DNA from: Marsupella aquatica
Lineage: Eukaryota > Marchantiophyta
Direction of reading: 5' to 3'
Length of the DNA: 64,000 nt
Assembly (NCBI GenBank): GCA_973895155.1
Contig: OZ316899.1
Coordinates: 2,170,001 to 2,234,000 of the forward strand
Shown here in pieces: positions 43,809 to 56,448 of this stretch. The notes below the pieces were generated by a model. That model was not told the origin of the DNA. It made no database searches and was given only the letters and a program-made list of their open reading frames with translations. Numbering within the stretch: the first letter of the stretch is position 1; the number at the start of each line of letters is the position of its first letter. The translations under genes were made by a program, and so were the position numbers.

Positions 43809-45345
43809 TATTGTGATCGGTCCGAATACTTGGCGAGCTATGAGGGAGTCCAGTTCTAAGTGAATGGCCTGTTCCCATTCAGGCCAGTCAGGTTGGGCCT
43901 CAGCTTCTTTGATTGTGCGGGGGTCCGGCTGTTCGTCGTCGATCTGCTGTGCTATATGAAATGCAAATTGTTCGTCTATAGTAGTGTGCTCTCTGTCCCA
44001 TACATGCCCAGTTCTTCCGTAGTTGATTGAGATCTCGGCATTGTCTTCTGGTACATTGGATTGACTGGGAGTTGGGTCCCTGGTGGATGTACTGGGTACA
44101 GGTGTTGGAGCAGCTCTACGCTGTCGTGGTTGTCTGTCGACAGCTCCCAGTGGGCGGCCTCTCTTTGCTTTCGGGGCTGTTGTTGTTGCTGGTGTGGTAT
44201 CCATTTGGATTCTGGATGGTGCATTTGCTGCTGGGATATGAGAGCGTGTCACCTGGGCGGCATCTGTGAAGGAGTCTGGTAGATGTTCTACCATCCTTGC
44301 TAAGTGTAAAGTTCGTTGTACTTCAGTGTCCGCGTGACTGTCCCTGGGGTCGTTCCAGAATCCTGCGTCAATTTGCCAAGTCAGTTGGGAGTTTTTCTCT
44401 GTGTCGTGTTGCTTCGTATGTAGGTTGGGGAATATATCTTCATAAAAGTGGCAATCTACAAAGCGTGCTTTGAAGACATCAGAGGTTGTGGGTTCCATAT
44501 ATCTAATAATGGAGGCTGAGTCGAAGCCTATGTATATCCCTGGGTGTCTCTGGGGGCCCATCTTGGTTCTCTTAGGTCCGAGGGTGGGTACCATTACCTT
44601 ACAACCGAATGTTCTCAGGTGAGAGACATTTGGTATGGTCCCTAGTGCTAGATGATGTGGGGTAAAGGAATTAAAGGATGATGGTCTGTAGCTGAGTAGT
44701 GCAGCAGAGTGGAGAATGGCATGGCCCAAGGCAGCTGTTGGTAGGTTCAACTGCATTAGGAGGGGCCTAGCGGTCATCTGTAATCGTTTGATCAGGGATT
44801 CAGCTATTCCGTTCTGAAAATGAACATGGGGCACTGGGTACTGTACATCTATGCCAGTCGCCTGGCAGTAATCTTCAAACGTTTTGGAGGTAAATTCTCC
44901 GGCATTGTCCACTCTGAGTGTTTTGATCTGGTGTTCGGGAAATTGTGCTCTCAGTTTTAGTATGTGCACTAGGAGTCGGGAAAATACCAGGTTTCTTGTG
45001 GATAATAAAGATATTTGACTCCATTTGGTTGATGCGTCTATGACCGCTAGGAAAAATCGGAATGGGCCGCTGGGGGGGTCGATCGGCCCACATACATCGG
45101 CGGGTATGCGCTCCAGGAAGTGGGGGATTTGGCGCTCAGTTTTGGGTGGTGAGGGACGGATTATGAGCTTGCCCTGTGAGCAGGCTAAACAAGGGGCTTT
45201 TATGGACGTAGGGTGGACAGTGTCCGGTATGCCGTGAGTTTCTCTGATAAGTTTCTGGAACATTGTTGTTCCCGGGTGGCCCAGTCTCCTGTGCCAGATC
45301 TCGGTAAGTGTGCCTTGGAGTGTTCCAGTATAGAAACTGTGGATT
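43809..45345 (-). pseudogene. Copia-2 integrase and linker
   Basis: RLGHPGTTMFQKLI and the zinc C-x2-C (CLACSQGK), then the integrase core with acids in AVIDASTKWS, RVDNAGEF and NGIAES, all readable. After GPKRTKMGPQRHPGIYIG comes a long linker with a basic PKAKRGRPLG stretch, then the start of the RT region (WPEWEQAIHLELDSLI). A MITE at 43487-43808 cuts the frame just after GPITI. Confidence 0.92.
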
Positions 45346-46785
45346 TCAGTAGTGTAGCAACCGGGGGGGTGATGCTCTCAGGATCTCTCTGATCTTGGTA
45401 TTTATTGGTTCCCCCGAGGTGATGTACAAGACTTCCCGTCCTTGTTGAGTGCCAGTCTTAATATGTAACTTGTTAGCACGGATATCCCCAAAGCTTAGCA
45501 AGTTTCTGGTTGCCTTTGGGGCGTATATCGCTGACTCCACATGAATTATCGTCCCCCGGGGTAGGGTGACCAATGTTGGTCCAAATCCCTCTTCCAATTG
45601 ATGCTGGCCCATAATCGTTGTAAGTTTTCTTTGTGATGGTGTAATTTGCTTGAAGTATTCTTTGTGCTTGAAAATGGAATGTGATGTACCACTGTCTACT
45701 ATGCAGTGAGAAGAATTGTCTTTTATATTAGAATCAGATGTGATGTTTAATGTGACCATATGTATAGATGGTATGATCTCCGTAGATTCTAAAAAGGTCC
45801 CATACGTCTCAGGTTCATTTTGTGCAGTGCTCTTCTTGTATAGTTGCACCAGGTGTGCGGGTGTACGGCAGAATTTTTGAATGTGGCCTTTAGTGCCACA
45901 ACGAAAACAGGTAGAGGGGTTTTCGTATTTATCTCTTTGAGTGCTTTGTTGTTGATTTGTCCTCGCTCGGTGTTGATAGTTGCCTTGCTGCCAATTGTTT
46001 CTGGAGTTATCGCCGGTGTTTTGGTATCTTCCCCTGGATCTGCCTCTGAAGTTGTTGCTTCTGCCTCCACGTCCTCTGAAAGAGCTGCCTCGGCCTCTGT
46101 ATGTGGTTCTCCCCCTGAAACTGCCTCGACCACGGTAAGATGAGCCCTCTCCCCTCTGGGTTGTAACATAGTGGGATTCTGAATTTGTGACTGGAGGGAG
46201 AGTACCAGGGGGTCGTTTTTGGGAATTCTGTAATAGCAATAGCTGGTGCTTTTCAGCCAGGAGCATATGGGCAATCAACTCGAAGTATTGGGTGAATCGC
46301 ATATTGCGATATTGGGTAGAGAGGATGAGATTTGTAGAGTGAAGGGTAGAGAGCGTTTTCTCAATCTGTTCGTCATCATTAACGGGGTGGCCACATATGG
46401 CCAATTGGGATACAATCCGAAATAATTCGCAATTGTAATCTGCAATTAATTTATGGTCCTGGACCCGGAGATTTATCCAATCGTGTCTGGCCGCAGGCAG
46501 GTGTATGGTACGCGTGTGGTCGAAGCGTGATTGAAGTGTGTCCCAAAGGACTCTCGGATTATATTCGTTCATGTACTGTCGCTTCAAGGAGTCACTCAAA
46601 TGGTGTCGAATTAGTATCAATGCCTGCGCTTTTTGCTGAAGTGTTTGGCCATTGTCAGTTATTACTGTATCCTGTAGATTCTTTGAAGTTAGGTGAGCTT
46701 AAGCATCGAGCGTCCAGGACAAGTAGTTGGCACCATCGATGTTGAGTGGTTGGAATAAGAGTTTCTCCATAGAATTCTTTGACAT
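45346..46785 (-). pseudogene. Copia-2 gag and protease
   Basis: Starts at ATG 46785 (MSKNSMEKLLFQPL). A TAA about 28 codons in replaces GAA, which the sister copy at 51902 retains. Then UBN2-type gag (ARHDWINLRVQDHK), an Arg/Gly-rich stretch with several RGRG repeats, a CCHC knuckle (CFRCGTKGHIQKFC) and the protease CIVDSGTSHSIF. The frame is lost in a run of seven Gs at 45363-45369 and continues in another frame as the GAG-pre-integrase region. Confidence 0.9.
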
Positions 46786-47126
46786 ATTGCAAGATTCTAG
46801 TGGTATAATTTCTTGTTGGTAAGCACAAGGTTGCAATTATATTTTGGGTGTTGAATCTCAATTTCATTCCATTGTTGAAATTTGGGAAAGAGGAAATGGA
46901 ATTGCAAATTGTAGTTGGTAAATTGTAATTTCTTATCTCAATCGTCCAATTTGTCCAATGTGTAATCTTGATTTATAACATTCCATCCCCCTTGATTGAT
47001 CTAGCCACCGCTGCACCTTCGCTTGCCATTAATCCTTTCCTAAGAGGTTGCCAATCTATCTCAAGAGAAGAAAAAGCGAGGTAATTTTAAAAAAATTTGA
47101 TTCAAATCAGCATCGTGCTGATAACG

Positions 47127-47284
47127 TGTTGTAAGGTATAGAACAACTGATTCTTCATTCCCTTCCATATCCTTACATATAGGCTATCGAATAGCCAGGC
47201 GGTTAGACAGTTAATGTGGTCTAACCTGAGTAGGCGTAAACCTAGTTAACCTCATGTATGGTCTGGTTAACTCGGGTTACAACA
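47127..47284 (-). repeat. 5' LTR of Copia-2
   Basis: 158 bp; on the plus strand TGTTGTAAGG...TTACAACA, identical by eye to 40682-40839. Confidence 0.95.
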
Positions 47285-48749
47285 TGTCATTCTTTAAATA
47301 CATTTTGCAACTACAAATGCCACCAGCATTAGAGTGTCAAAACAGTTTTGACACTTGACTAAAAATTGGACAGATTATTTTGTGATGTCCAAAACCTTTC
47401 CCAATGATGTCATTATCAACAAACATTTTCAGTCAAGATATGCATGCCACTCGAATTACAATGGCAAACGCATTCTATCTTACAACTTGTACCCAAACCA
47501 CTACAGAACAGGTAGTTATAGGGTTTTGGGCACCTGTCACTTGAAATACCACCGTGTTTTGAGTTGGGAAAATTATGTGTTTGAACTTGCCATGAAGTGC
47601 ATTCATATGTACCAACCCAAACCACTTCACATAAGGTCGTTTCGGGCCCTCACCTTTTGGCGACTACAAATTGCACCCGTATTTGAGTCATGCAACATAC
47701 TTTGGTGCGACCACTTGCTATGAACTAGTGCTAAAAGGAGTGAATTGTGTGCACGCATCACATAAGCTCCATATTTGTAATTCCGTAGAGTCTTGGAGTG
47801 ATTTGGGTGGAGTTCATGATGTTCCATAACTTGTGTGCCTCAAATCTCTTCACCTTGGCATTTTATGCGTCACAACCTCATTGTCGTTGCTATAACTAGT
47901 TGGCACACGTGATGGGGGTGTCCCACGGCTTCACCATGGGGTGGCTAACACAAAGGAACTTCCTCCTTTAATGGTGGCCCTCCGAGAATTGTCACAAGGT
48001 GGATCCACTTCTCATTATCCATTGTAAGTTTGTCACTCCCCAAATCACTAAAAACTTTGTTCTTCAAAACCCTCATTTCTAGCGACTAACATTATCACTC
48101 AAGCTGGGGTGGTACATCACGCCCTCTAAACAACTTCTCATAAAGTGGTAGTCCTAGGGTGAGTACGTATTGGTCCCAAACCACTACAAATGTGGTGGTT
48201 TTAGGGTTTAGGGCAAATGCAACTTAAGATACCACCGTTATTTGAGTTGAGAAGTAAATTGGGTGTGAACACTTGCAATCAAGTGCATTTGAATGTACCA
48301 GCCCAATTGACTAAAAAAAAGGTCCTTTTAAGCCCTCGCCTTTTGGCGACTACAAATTGCACCCGTATTTGAGTCATGCAACACACTTTAGTGCGATCAC
48401 TTGCCCTGAACTAGTGCTATTATAAGAAGTAAATTATATGGACGCATCACATAAGCTCCATATTTGTAATTCCGTAGAGTCTTGGAGTGATTTGTGTGGA
48501 GTTCATAATGTTCCATCACTTGTATGCCTCAAAGTTCTCCACCTTGGCATTTTATGCATCCCAACCTCATTGTCGTTGTTATAACTAGTTGGCACACATG
48601 ATGGGGGTGTCCCACGGCTTCACCATGGGGTGGCTAACACGGAGGAATTATGATGGCGGCGGGTCCAACCCTCCTCCTTTAATGGTGGCCCTTTGAGAAT
48701 TGTCGCAAGGTGGATCCACTTCTCATTATCCATTGTAAGCTTGTCACTA
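47285..48749. repeat. Satellite-like repeat, segment 2 (units of about 0.69 kb)
   Basis: Unit starts matched at about 47545 and 48228 (683 bp apart), with shared landmarks such as GCGACTACAAATTGCACCCG, ATAAGCTCCATATTTGTAAT and GATGGGGGTGTCCCACGG. Short open frames in it are spurious. It is interrupted at 48750 by an R1 copy. Confidence 0.82.
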
Positions 48750-49835
48750 GTGGTGGACCTTACCACCCAGCGCCCTCACCAATCCTAGCACTTGCGCCTA
48801 AGTGCCCTTGGTGCCTGGACGCCTCCACGGAATACCTCGAGCAAGCATCCAAGTGCCTCTAGCACCACCTGTGGCCCCTCCCATACAAAGCCGCACTTGC
48901 TCACCTACACGACCGCTACTCAATGGTCCTCACTGTCTGCACAAGCAACCAAGCATCTAGGTAAGTAACCCCTCCGGATCTAGAACGCGCCAAGTCTACC
49001 ATCCTAACTCAAGCTCAACAGACGTTGGTAATTAGGTCAGCGATAGGTCCTCCCGACGCCATAAGCCGGAACCAGAACCCATGCCCACTGTTTGTCTAGA
49101 ACACCTCCTTCCTTGGGCACGGCCCCAGTTCCCCCTTGTACCTATCCATCACCAACTGACCGCCCTGACCCCAGGACATGCTCATGGCCCAAATAGCTTG
49201 TCCCAAAGCTTGTCCTAAGCTTGTCCCAACACGTCGGGACCAGAACGGCCCCGAGTCTAGGTTCGCCCCACTGGTGGTCTAGGGGCCGATCACCCTTGGA
49301 ACTCAGCCTCCACACCTACTTGGCCTTGCCTCCCCAATGCAAGCTCCCTTGGGAGACTGAACCCGGTTTGGCTGCTGTTCGGTAGGATTTGGCAAGCGGG
49401 CGAGCTAACACCCGCAAACCACAAGAACCCATGGCACCCCAGACCCAGCTGATCTCAGAAGGACGTAGCTCTCCTCAAGAGCTTTCCAACGCACCCAACT
49501 CCAATGGACTTCTCGTTGGGAAGATATCGCCATTTCTGTTTGGCAATTTCCCTTAGTGTCGCGACCGCCGCAGCTCACGACTTCGGCTCGACCTTAGCCC
49601 CCAGGGAGACACCACTCCCCTCATATATGCTTCTGGAGACCTGTCACCCCTGGACCAGCTTTGGTCCCTAAGCATTTGGCCCCCAACCCGGATCCCATCG
49701 CGCATAATGGGCGCGCCACCAACTGGCAACGCCCATAAGTTTCTTGATAGGCATCCGCAAGCGGAGCGCCTTAGCCCGTTGTGACCGGGCCGACCCAGTG
49801 CTCATGCCTAGGCCCTTAGGTCTGATCGTTGCTAG
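48750..49835 (+). repeat. R1 repeat, copy 3 (1.09 kb, one end lost)
   Basis: Starts AGTGGTGGACCTTACCACC, the same terminus as copy 1 but in the opposite orientation, and follows it through TGTCGCGACCG (49556) to GGTCTGATCG, then stops abruptly. The satellite unit resumes about 170 bp further along than expected, so a deletion accompanied or followed insertion. Confidence 0.75.
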
Positions 49836-51459
49836 GGTTTAGGGCAAATGCAACTTAAGATACCACCATTATTGGAGTTGAGAAGTTAAATTGGATGTGA
49901 ACACTTGCAATCAAGTGCATTTGAATGTACCAGCCCAATTGACTGGAAAAAGGTCCTTCTGAGCCCTCACCTTTTTGTGAATACAAATTGCACCAGTATT
50001 TTGAGTGATGCAACACATATTGGTGGAACGACTTGCCATGAACTAGTGCTAAAAGAAGTGAATTGTGTGGATGCATCACATAAGCTCCATATTTGTAATT
50101 CCGTAGAGTCTTGGAGTGATTTGGGTGGAGTTCATGATGTTCCATCACTTGTATGCCTCAAAGTTCTCCACCTTGGCATTTTATGCGTCACAACCTCATT
50201 GTCGTTGCTATAACTAGTTGGCACATGTGATGGGGGTGTCCCATGGCTTCACCATGGGGGCGTTAACATGGAGGAATTATGATGGGCTCTGGCCCAACAC
50301 GCCACCTTTCATTGTGGTGCTCCAAGAATTGCCGCAAGATAGATCCCATTCTTGTTATGCATTGTAAGTTTGTCACTCCCCAAACCACTCAAAACAATGT
50401 TCTTCAAAGCCCTCTTTACCAATGACTCAAACTATCACTGAAGCTTGGGTGGTACATCACGGATTCCTCCAAATAACTTCTCATGAAGTGGTAGTTCGAG
50501 AATGACCATTGTACCCAAATCATTACAAATGAGGTGGTATGAGGGTACGTTTAGGGCAAATGCAACTTGAAATACCACCATGTTTTGAGTTGGGAACTAA
50601 AGTGTATGTAAACACTTGCCAGAAGTGCATTCTTATGCACTAGCCCAAACCATTACAAATATGGTCCTTTGGAACCTTCACCTTTTTGGCACTACAAATT
50701 GCACCCATATTTTAGTGATGCACAACACAATGGTGCAACCGCTCGCCATGAACTAGTGGTAAAAGGAGTCAATTGTGTGGACGCACTACATTAGCTCTAT
50801 GTTTGTAATTTATAGAGTCTTGGAGTGATATGTGTGAAGTTCGTGATGTTCCATCTCTTGTGTGCCTCAAAGCCTCCACCTTTGCATTTTATGCATCATA
50901 TATAACTCCATTGCCATTGTTCTAAGTGGCTGGTACACATGATGGGGGAGTCTCCCCGCTTTACCATGGAGGGGCTAATAGGGAGGAATTATTATGGCCG
51001 CTAGCCCAACACTCCGGCCCCTTTGGTTGTGGCCCTTCACAAAATGGTACCAAGGTACTACATCCATGGCTCTTGGGATTGTCCTCATGAACTACTCAAA
51101 ACCATTGCAAACAATGTTGTTCCAAACCTTCACATGTATGCCACTGCTATTATCACCTATCATTGAGTGATTCAATACATGATAAAAATGTTCTAGCTTC
51201 CAAATAACTCACAATCATGTAGTGGGTGTAGACCTACTCGGGTGAATACCACTACAAATGACGTAGTACCAGACCGTCACCAAAGTGCAACAAGAATATC
51301 ACCAATATTTTAGTGATCCATTACACAATATGTGAAACAACTTGCAGCCAAGTAGTGAGCCTGTGTTAATCAGGCCAATTTAACCACTTTGAATGTGGTT
51401 GTTCCCAACTCCCTTGTTTGTGACACATTACACTTTCTTTGAAACAACTTACAATCAAG
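49836..51459. repeat. Satellite-like repeat, segment 3
   Basis: Further units matched at about 49857 and 50570 (about 713 bp apart), then increasingly degenerate modules up to the Copia-3 insertion site. Confidence 0.78.
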
Positions 51460-51611
51460 TGTTATAACCCATACCTAAACCTACCCTACCTAGGGTTAAA
51501 CCCTACTACAGTTAGGCTAATTCCAACCGCCTAACTACCTAGCCTCCATAGGAGCCATATGTAATGGGGAGATGATAAATGAAGTGATCAGTTGTTCCAC
51601 ACCTTACAACA
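51460..51611 (+). repeat. 5' LTR of Copia-3
   Basis: 152 bp, TGTTATAACCC...ACCTTACAACA. Confidence 0.93.
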
Positions 51612-51901
51612 CGGTATCAGCACAATGCTGGATTTGAATCATTTTTTTTTAGGGATTACAATTGTTTTCCCTCCATAGTAAGATTTTTTTCCACCATTAA
51701 GGGAAGGATTAAAGGCAGACAAAGGTGCAGCGGTGGCCGAAATCATCCCGTGAGACTAGATGTCAATGATCAAAACGAATTGGATACAAAATCGGGCAAT
51801 GAGATAAGAAACTCCAAATTTGCCAAACACGATTTGAAAGTTTATTCTCAATTCCTTCAACTTCACCAATTGAGTTTATCAATAAGAAATTATCCAGAAA
51901 A

Positions 51902-53445
51902 ATGTCAACGAATTCCATGGAGAAACTTTTATTTCAACCACTCAGCATCGATGGCGCCAATTACTTGTCCTGGTCGCTTGATACTGAAGCTCATTTAACT
52001 TCAAAGAATCTACAGGATACTGTAATAACTGACAATGGCCTAACTCTCCAACAAAAGGCGCAAGCATTGATACTAATTAGATACCATTTGAGCGACTCCT
52101 TGAAGCGGCAGTACATGAACGAATACAATCCAAGGATCCTTTGGGAAGAACTCCAATCCCGCTTCGATCACACGCGCACCAGGTGCCTGCAGCCAGACAC
52201 GATTGGATCAATCTTAGAGTCCAAGACCATAAGACGATTGTGGACTACAACTGCGAGTTATTCCGGATAGTATCACAACTGGCCATATGTGGCCACCCTG
52301 TAAATGATGAAGAACAGATTGAGAAAATGCTATCCACCCTCCACTCTACCAATCTCATCCTCTCCACGCAATACCGCAACATGCGATTCACCAAATACTC
52401 CGAATTGATTGCACATATGCTCCTAGCTGAGAAGCATCAGCTATTGCTATTACATAACTCCCAAAAATGACCTCCCGGCACCCTCCCCCCAATCACAAAT
52501 ACAGAATCTCATTACGTGACAACTCAAAGGGGAGGGGGATCATCTTACCGCGGCCGAGGCAGCTTCAGGGGGAGAAACACAAATAGAGGTCGAGGAGGTC
52601 CCTTCAGAGGAAGCGGGGGCAGAAACAACTCTTTCAGAGGCAGATCTAGGGGACGATATCAAAACAATGGATACAACTTCAGAAACAATGGGCAAAGAGA
52701 CAATTCTCAACCCCGAGCGAGGATACCTCATCAGCAAAGCGCTCAAAGAGATAAATACGAAAACCCCTCTATATGTTCCGTTGCAACACTAAGGGCCACA
52801 TTCAAAAATTCTGCCGTGCCCCTATACACCTTGTACAATTATATAAGAAGAGCATTGAACAAAATGAACCCGAGACATATGGGACCTTCTTAGAATCCAC
52901 TGACCTAATACCATCTATAAATATGACTATATCAAGCGACGACTCTACCATAAAAGAAAATCTATCCCACTACATAGTCAACAGCGGTACATCGCATTCC
53001 ATTTTCAAGCATAAGGAATAATTTAAGCAAATTATACCATCACAAGGAAAACTAATGACTATTATGGGCCAGCACCAATTAGAAGAGGGATTTGGACCTG
53101 CAGTGGTCACCCTACCTGGCGGCATGCCCATTCAGGTGAAGTCTGCCATTTATGCTCCAAAGGCAACCAGGAACTTACTGAGCTTCGGAGATATCCGTGC
53201 TAACAAGCTACACATCAAGATGGGCACCCAAGATGGACAGGAGGTTTTGTACATTACCTTGGGGGAACCACCAAACACAAAGATCAGAGAGATCCTATGT
53301 GCTTCACCCCCTGGCTGTTATACTACTAAAATCTACAGTTTCCACATTGAAGCACCCAAGGAACACTTACCAAGATCTGGCATAGGAGACTTGGCCACCC
53401 TGGAATGACAATGTTCTAGAAGCTCATCAGAGAAACCCAAGGTAT
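51902..53445 (+). pseudogene. Copia-3 gag and protease (broken)
   Basis: Starts at ATG 51902 (MSTNSMEKLLFQPLSIDG). Frameshifts near 52175 and 52770, the second inside the CCHC knuckle. A TGA at 52468-52470 stands exactly where Copia-2 has CGA (SQK-R-PPG). The protease motif reads IVNSGTSHSIF, so the catalytic Asp is replaced by Asn. The pre-integrase region breaks off near 53445. Confidence 0.88.
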
Positions 53446-55548
53446 ACCGGAGAAGATTGCCACTTCTATGAAGAGATTTTTCCCAGTTTACAAACGAAAC
53501 AACAACTCGACACAGAGAAGAATACTCACCTTACTTGGAAAATTGATACTGAATTCTGGAACGACCCACGGGACAGCCACGCAGACACCAAAGTACAACG
53601 GATCCTCCACTTGGCCAGGATGGTAGAACGCCTACCCGACTCCTTTACAGATGCCGCCCAAGTGACCCGCTCCCACATTCCAGCAGCAAACGCCCCATCA
53701 AGAATCCAAATGGAGACCCCACCAGCATCAGTCACTGCACCGGAAGCAAAGAGAGGCCCGCCACTGGGATCTGCAAATAAATAGCCAAGACAGCGCAAAA
53801 CATCCCCAACATCTGCACCAAATACATTGATCAGAGACCAAACCCCAATCCAACCAAATGTACCAGAAGACAATGCAGAGATATCAATCAACTATGGAAG
53901 AACTGGACATGTATGGGACAGAGACCATACCACGATAGACGAACACTTTGCCTTCCACATAGCACAGCAGATCGAAGAGGAATTACCAGATCCACAAACA
54001 ATTAAAAAAGCTGAGGCCCAACCTGATTGGCCTGAATGGGAACAAGCCATTCATTTAGAACTGGACTCATTGATAGCCCGCCAGGTATTCGGACCAATTA
54101 CAATAGCAGAACCTGTGGTGCATCTCACAAGCTATAAATGGACACTGGTCAAGAAAAGGAATGCGAAAGGCAAAGTAACCAGACACAAGGCAAGATTGGT
54201 GGCCAGGGGATTCACACAAGTCCCCGGCAGGGACTACGACTTAACATACTCGCCGGTAATGGATGTCATCACTTACCGGTACCTTATCACATTCTCACAA
54301 CGCCACAACTTATCCATGCACCAAATGGATATTGTAACAGCCTACCTATATGGACACTTAGACAAAGTCATATACATGGAAGCTCCACCATAACTGGTGA
54401 AATGAGTCGAGTATCACAGCAAAGGGAAACAAACACATAAAGCTAGAATCCACAACCAGGCGGAAACATTCAAGCATACAAATTCAGCGATACTCCACAA
54501 GACTGCAGCAAAGATAGCACTAACAGATCCTATCCAACATCAAAGGGACACCACCCAAAGAACTTGATTTGCAGTACAGGTGTTAAGATCCCTATATGGC
54601 CTCAAGCAAAGTGGCCTCACATGGTATAAACGTTTTAAGTCAGAAATGTTGGCAATGGGATTTACAAATGCTGACATTGCACCCTGTTTCTGAAACGGGA
54701 AAACAGAGAATTTATTATAGTAGCCATCTATGTGGACGACCTGAACCTGTTCGGAACAAGAAAAATTATGGCTGAAACTATCATACTCCTAAAACAGGCT
54801 TTCGAGATGCGCGACCTAGGGCAGACTTCTTTCTGCCTAGGACTACAATTTGAGCACCTGCACAATGGCATTTTCCTGCATCAGTCCACGTACATCAAGA
54901 AAATCCTGAAGCAATTCAACATGGACAAAGCCACTGCAGTCAGATCCCCCATGGACATCCGCTCACTTGACAAAGAAAAGGATATCTTCCAAAAGAGAAA
55001 TGAAATGGAGCCACTGCTTGACCCAGAGAAGCCATACCTATCTGCTATAGGTGTCCTGATGTTCCTTTTGAACCAGACAAGGCCAGATATCGCCTTCGCA
55101 GTCAATCTATTGGCTCGCCATAGTGCCAAGCCAACTATTCGGCATTGGAATGGGATAAAGTGCATTTTCCGCTATCTTGTGGGTACCCCTTATCTGGGAC
55201 TGTTTTACCCATCCGAAACTAATTACTCACTTACAGGATATTCTGATGCAGGTTACCTCTTAGACCCGGAGGACGCGAAGTCTCAAACCAGGCATACCTA
55301 CACTATCAACACCAACAGAAATTCACGAAGATAACAGAGCCTGCGTTGAACAAATTCAAGCAGGCTTTATCAAGGGAGATCGAACCAAACACATTGCCCC
55401 CAAATTTTTCTTTACGCATGAACAGCAAGGCAATAGCATCGCAGTTAAATGGATACAAAGCTCCCAAAACATCGCAGATTTGTTTATGAAATCACTTCCC
55501 CCTGTACTACACAGACAACATACATTCTTTATAGGATTGCGCAACTGA
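53446..55548 (+). pseudogene. Copia-3 integrase remnant, RT and RNase H (broken)
   Basis: At about 53445 the sequence jumps from the pre-integrase region to CHFYEEIFPSL of the integrase C-terminal region, so the catalytic core present in Copia-2 is gone. RT motifs follow: KARLVARGFTQ, MDIVTAYLYGHLD, GLKQSGLTWYKRF and the catalytic VDDLNLFG near 54735. Stops at 54391 and shortly after (the second is TGA against CGA in Copia-2), and others near 54567 and 54692. A second deletion near 55290 removes about 80 residues of RNase H up to the EDNRACVEQIQAG segment. Confidence 0.88.
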
Positions 55549-56296
55549 ACTGCATTGCAGGACTAACACCTTTCGGACTACTTTTGACCTACTTGTCTCC
55601 TGCCCAGGGGGAGAATAAAAGTGAACCTCGCAACTACACAACAATGCGTGAAGGAGCGACCAGAAAATACCACATCAGGGGGAGCAGAAAGCACACAGCA
55701 CACTCTCACGCCAATGAAGCAGAAAGAATCCAACATTACCACAACTCGTTTGATGCACAAGTGCCCCAATCACGAACCACCGAAGAGAAGCGCCCAACAT
55801 CATCAAGAACAACGATCCTAAAATGCAGCAGCGCATAACCTGATAACTGCAAACACGGCAATGAAAGCAGTCCGAACATCGAACGCCACCTCGAACACTC
55901 TCGATCAAACAGATGAACCTATCGAATTCCACATAGTTCCACTGCCCTAAACACAAACTACGACTAACTTTGGACCTGTAGCACGTAGAGGACTTACACA
56001 CAAATTACAGTAGAACCTTACTGTATAAGGCTACTGACCAAACGATACGGGTACAAAGTCTATAAGACAACCCACTTAATTTTTTTTAACAGACTACAAT
56101 AACTTTACATTAACATATAGCTTGAGAAAATGGTAACACTCTTTCCCCCTACAAGAAAGGAGAAGGGGTTTTAATGAGGTTACATTTTCATTCCTAACTA
56201 TAAACCTTTCAAAGACTAGGACATATTACACATTAGAGTAGGTTTTTCTTAGATGGTTGCAACATTACCCCGGGTCATGTTACACCCAAGGGGGAG

Positions 56297-56448
56297 TGTT
56301 ATAACCCATACCTAAACCTACCCTACCTAGGGTTAAACCCTACTACAGTTAGGCTAATTCCAACCGCCTAACTACCTAGCCTCCATAGGAGCTATATGTA
56401 ATGGGGAGATGATAAATGAAGTGATCAGTTGTTCCACACCTTACAACA
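56297..56448 (+). repeat. 3' LTR of Copia-3
   Basis: 152 bp, differs from the 5' copy at one position by eye. Confidence 0.93.

Larger units (their letters stand above)
40682..47284 (-). mobile_element. Copia-2: near-complete young Ty1/Copia element
   Basis: Identical 158-bp LTRs (40682-40839 and 47127-47284), perfect TGTCA duplication (40677-40681 and 47285-47289), polypurine tract AAGGGGGAG next to the 3' LTR, and a primer-site-like sequence at 47108-47126. Coding order on the minus strand is gag, protease, integrase, RT, RNase H. Only a few lesions break it: one TAA early in gag, one shift in a G-run and an inserted MITE. The stretch 40840-41857 is a 1-kb 3' untranslated region without a credible gene. 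Confidence 0.95.
51460..56448 (+). mobile_element. Copia-3: internally deleted sister of Copia-2
   Basis: LTRs 51460-51611 and 56297-56448 (152 bp, TGTTATAACCC...CTTACAACA, one difference seen: GCC/GCT at the AGGAGC site), perfect TCAAG duplication (51455-51459 and 56449-56453), primer-site-like TATCAGCACAATGCTG after the 5' LTR and AAGGGGGAG before the 3' LTR. The coding part closely resembles Copia-2, but most of the integrase core and part of RNase H are deleted, with many stops. It probably moved with proteins from relatives. The stretch 55560-56296 is non-coding 3' region. Confidence 0.93.

Noticed and set aside
47355-50213. Repeated open frames in the satellite array
   Set aside because: They recur because the DNA is repeated. 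Frames shift and stop between units and no protein features appear.
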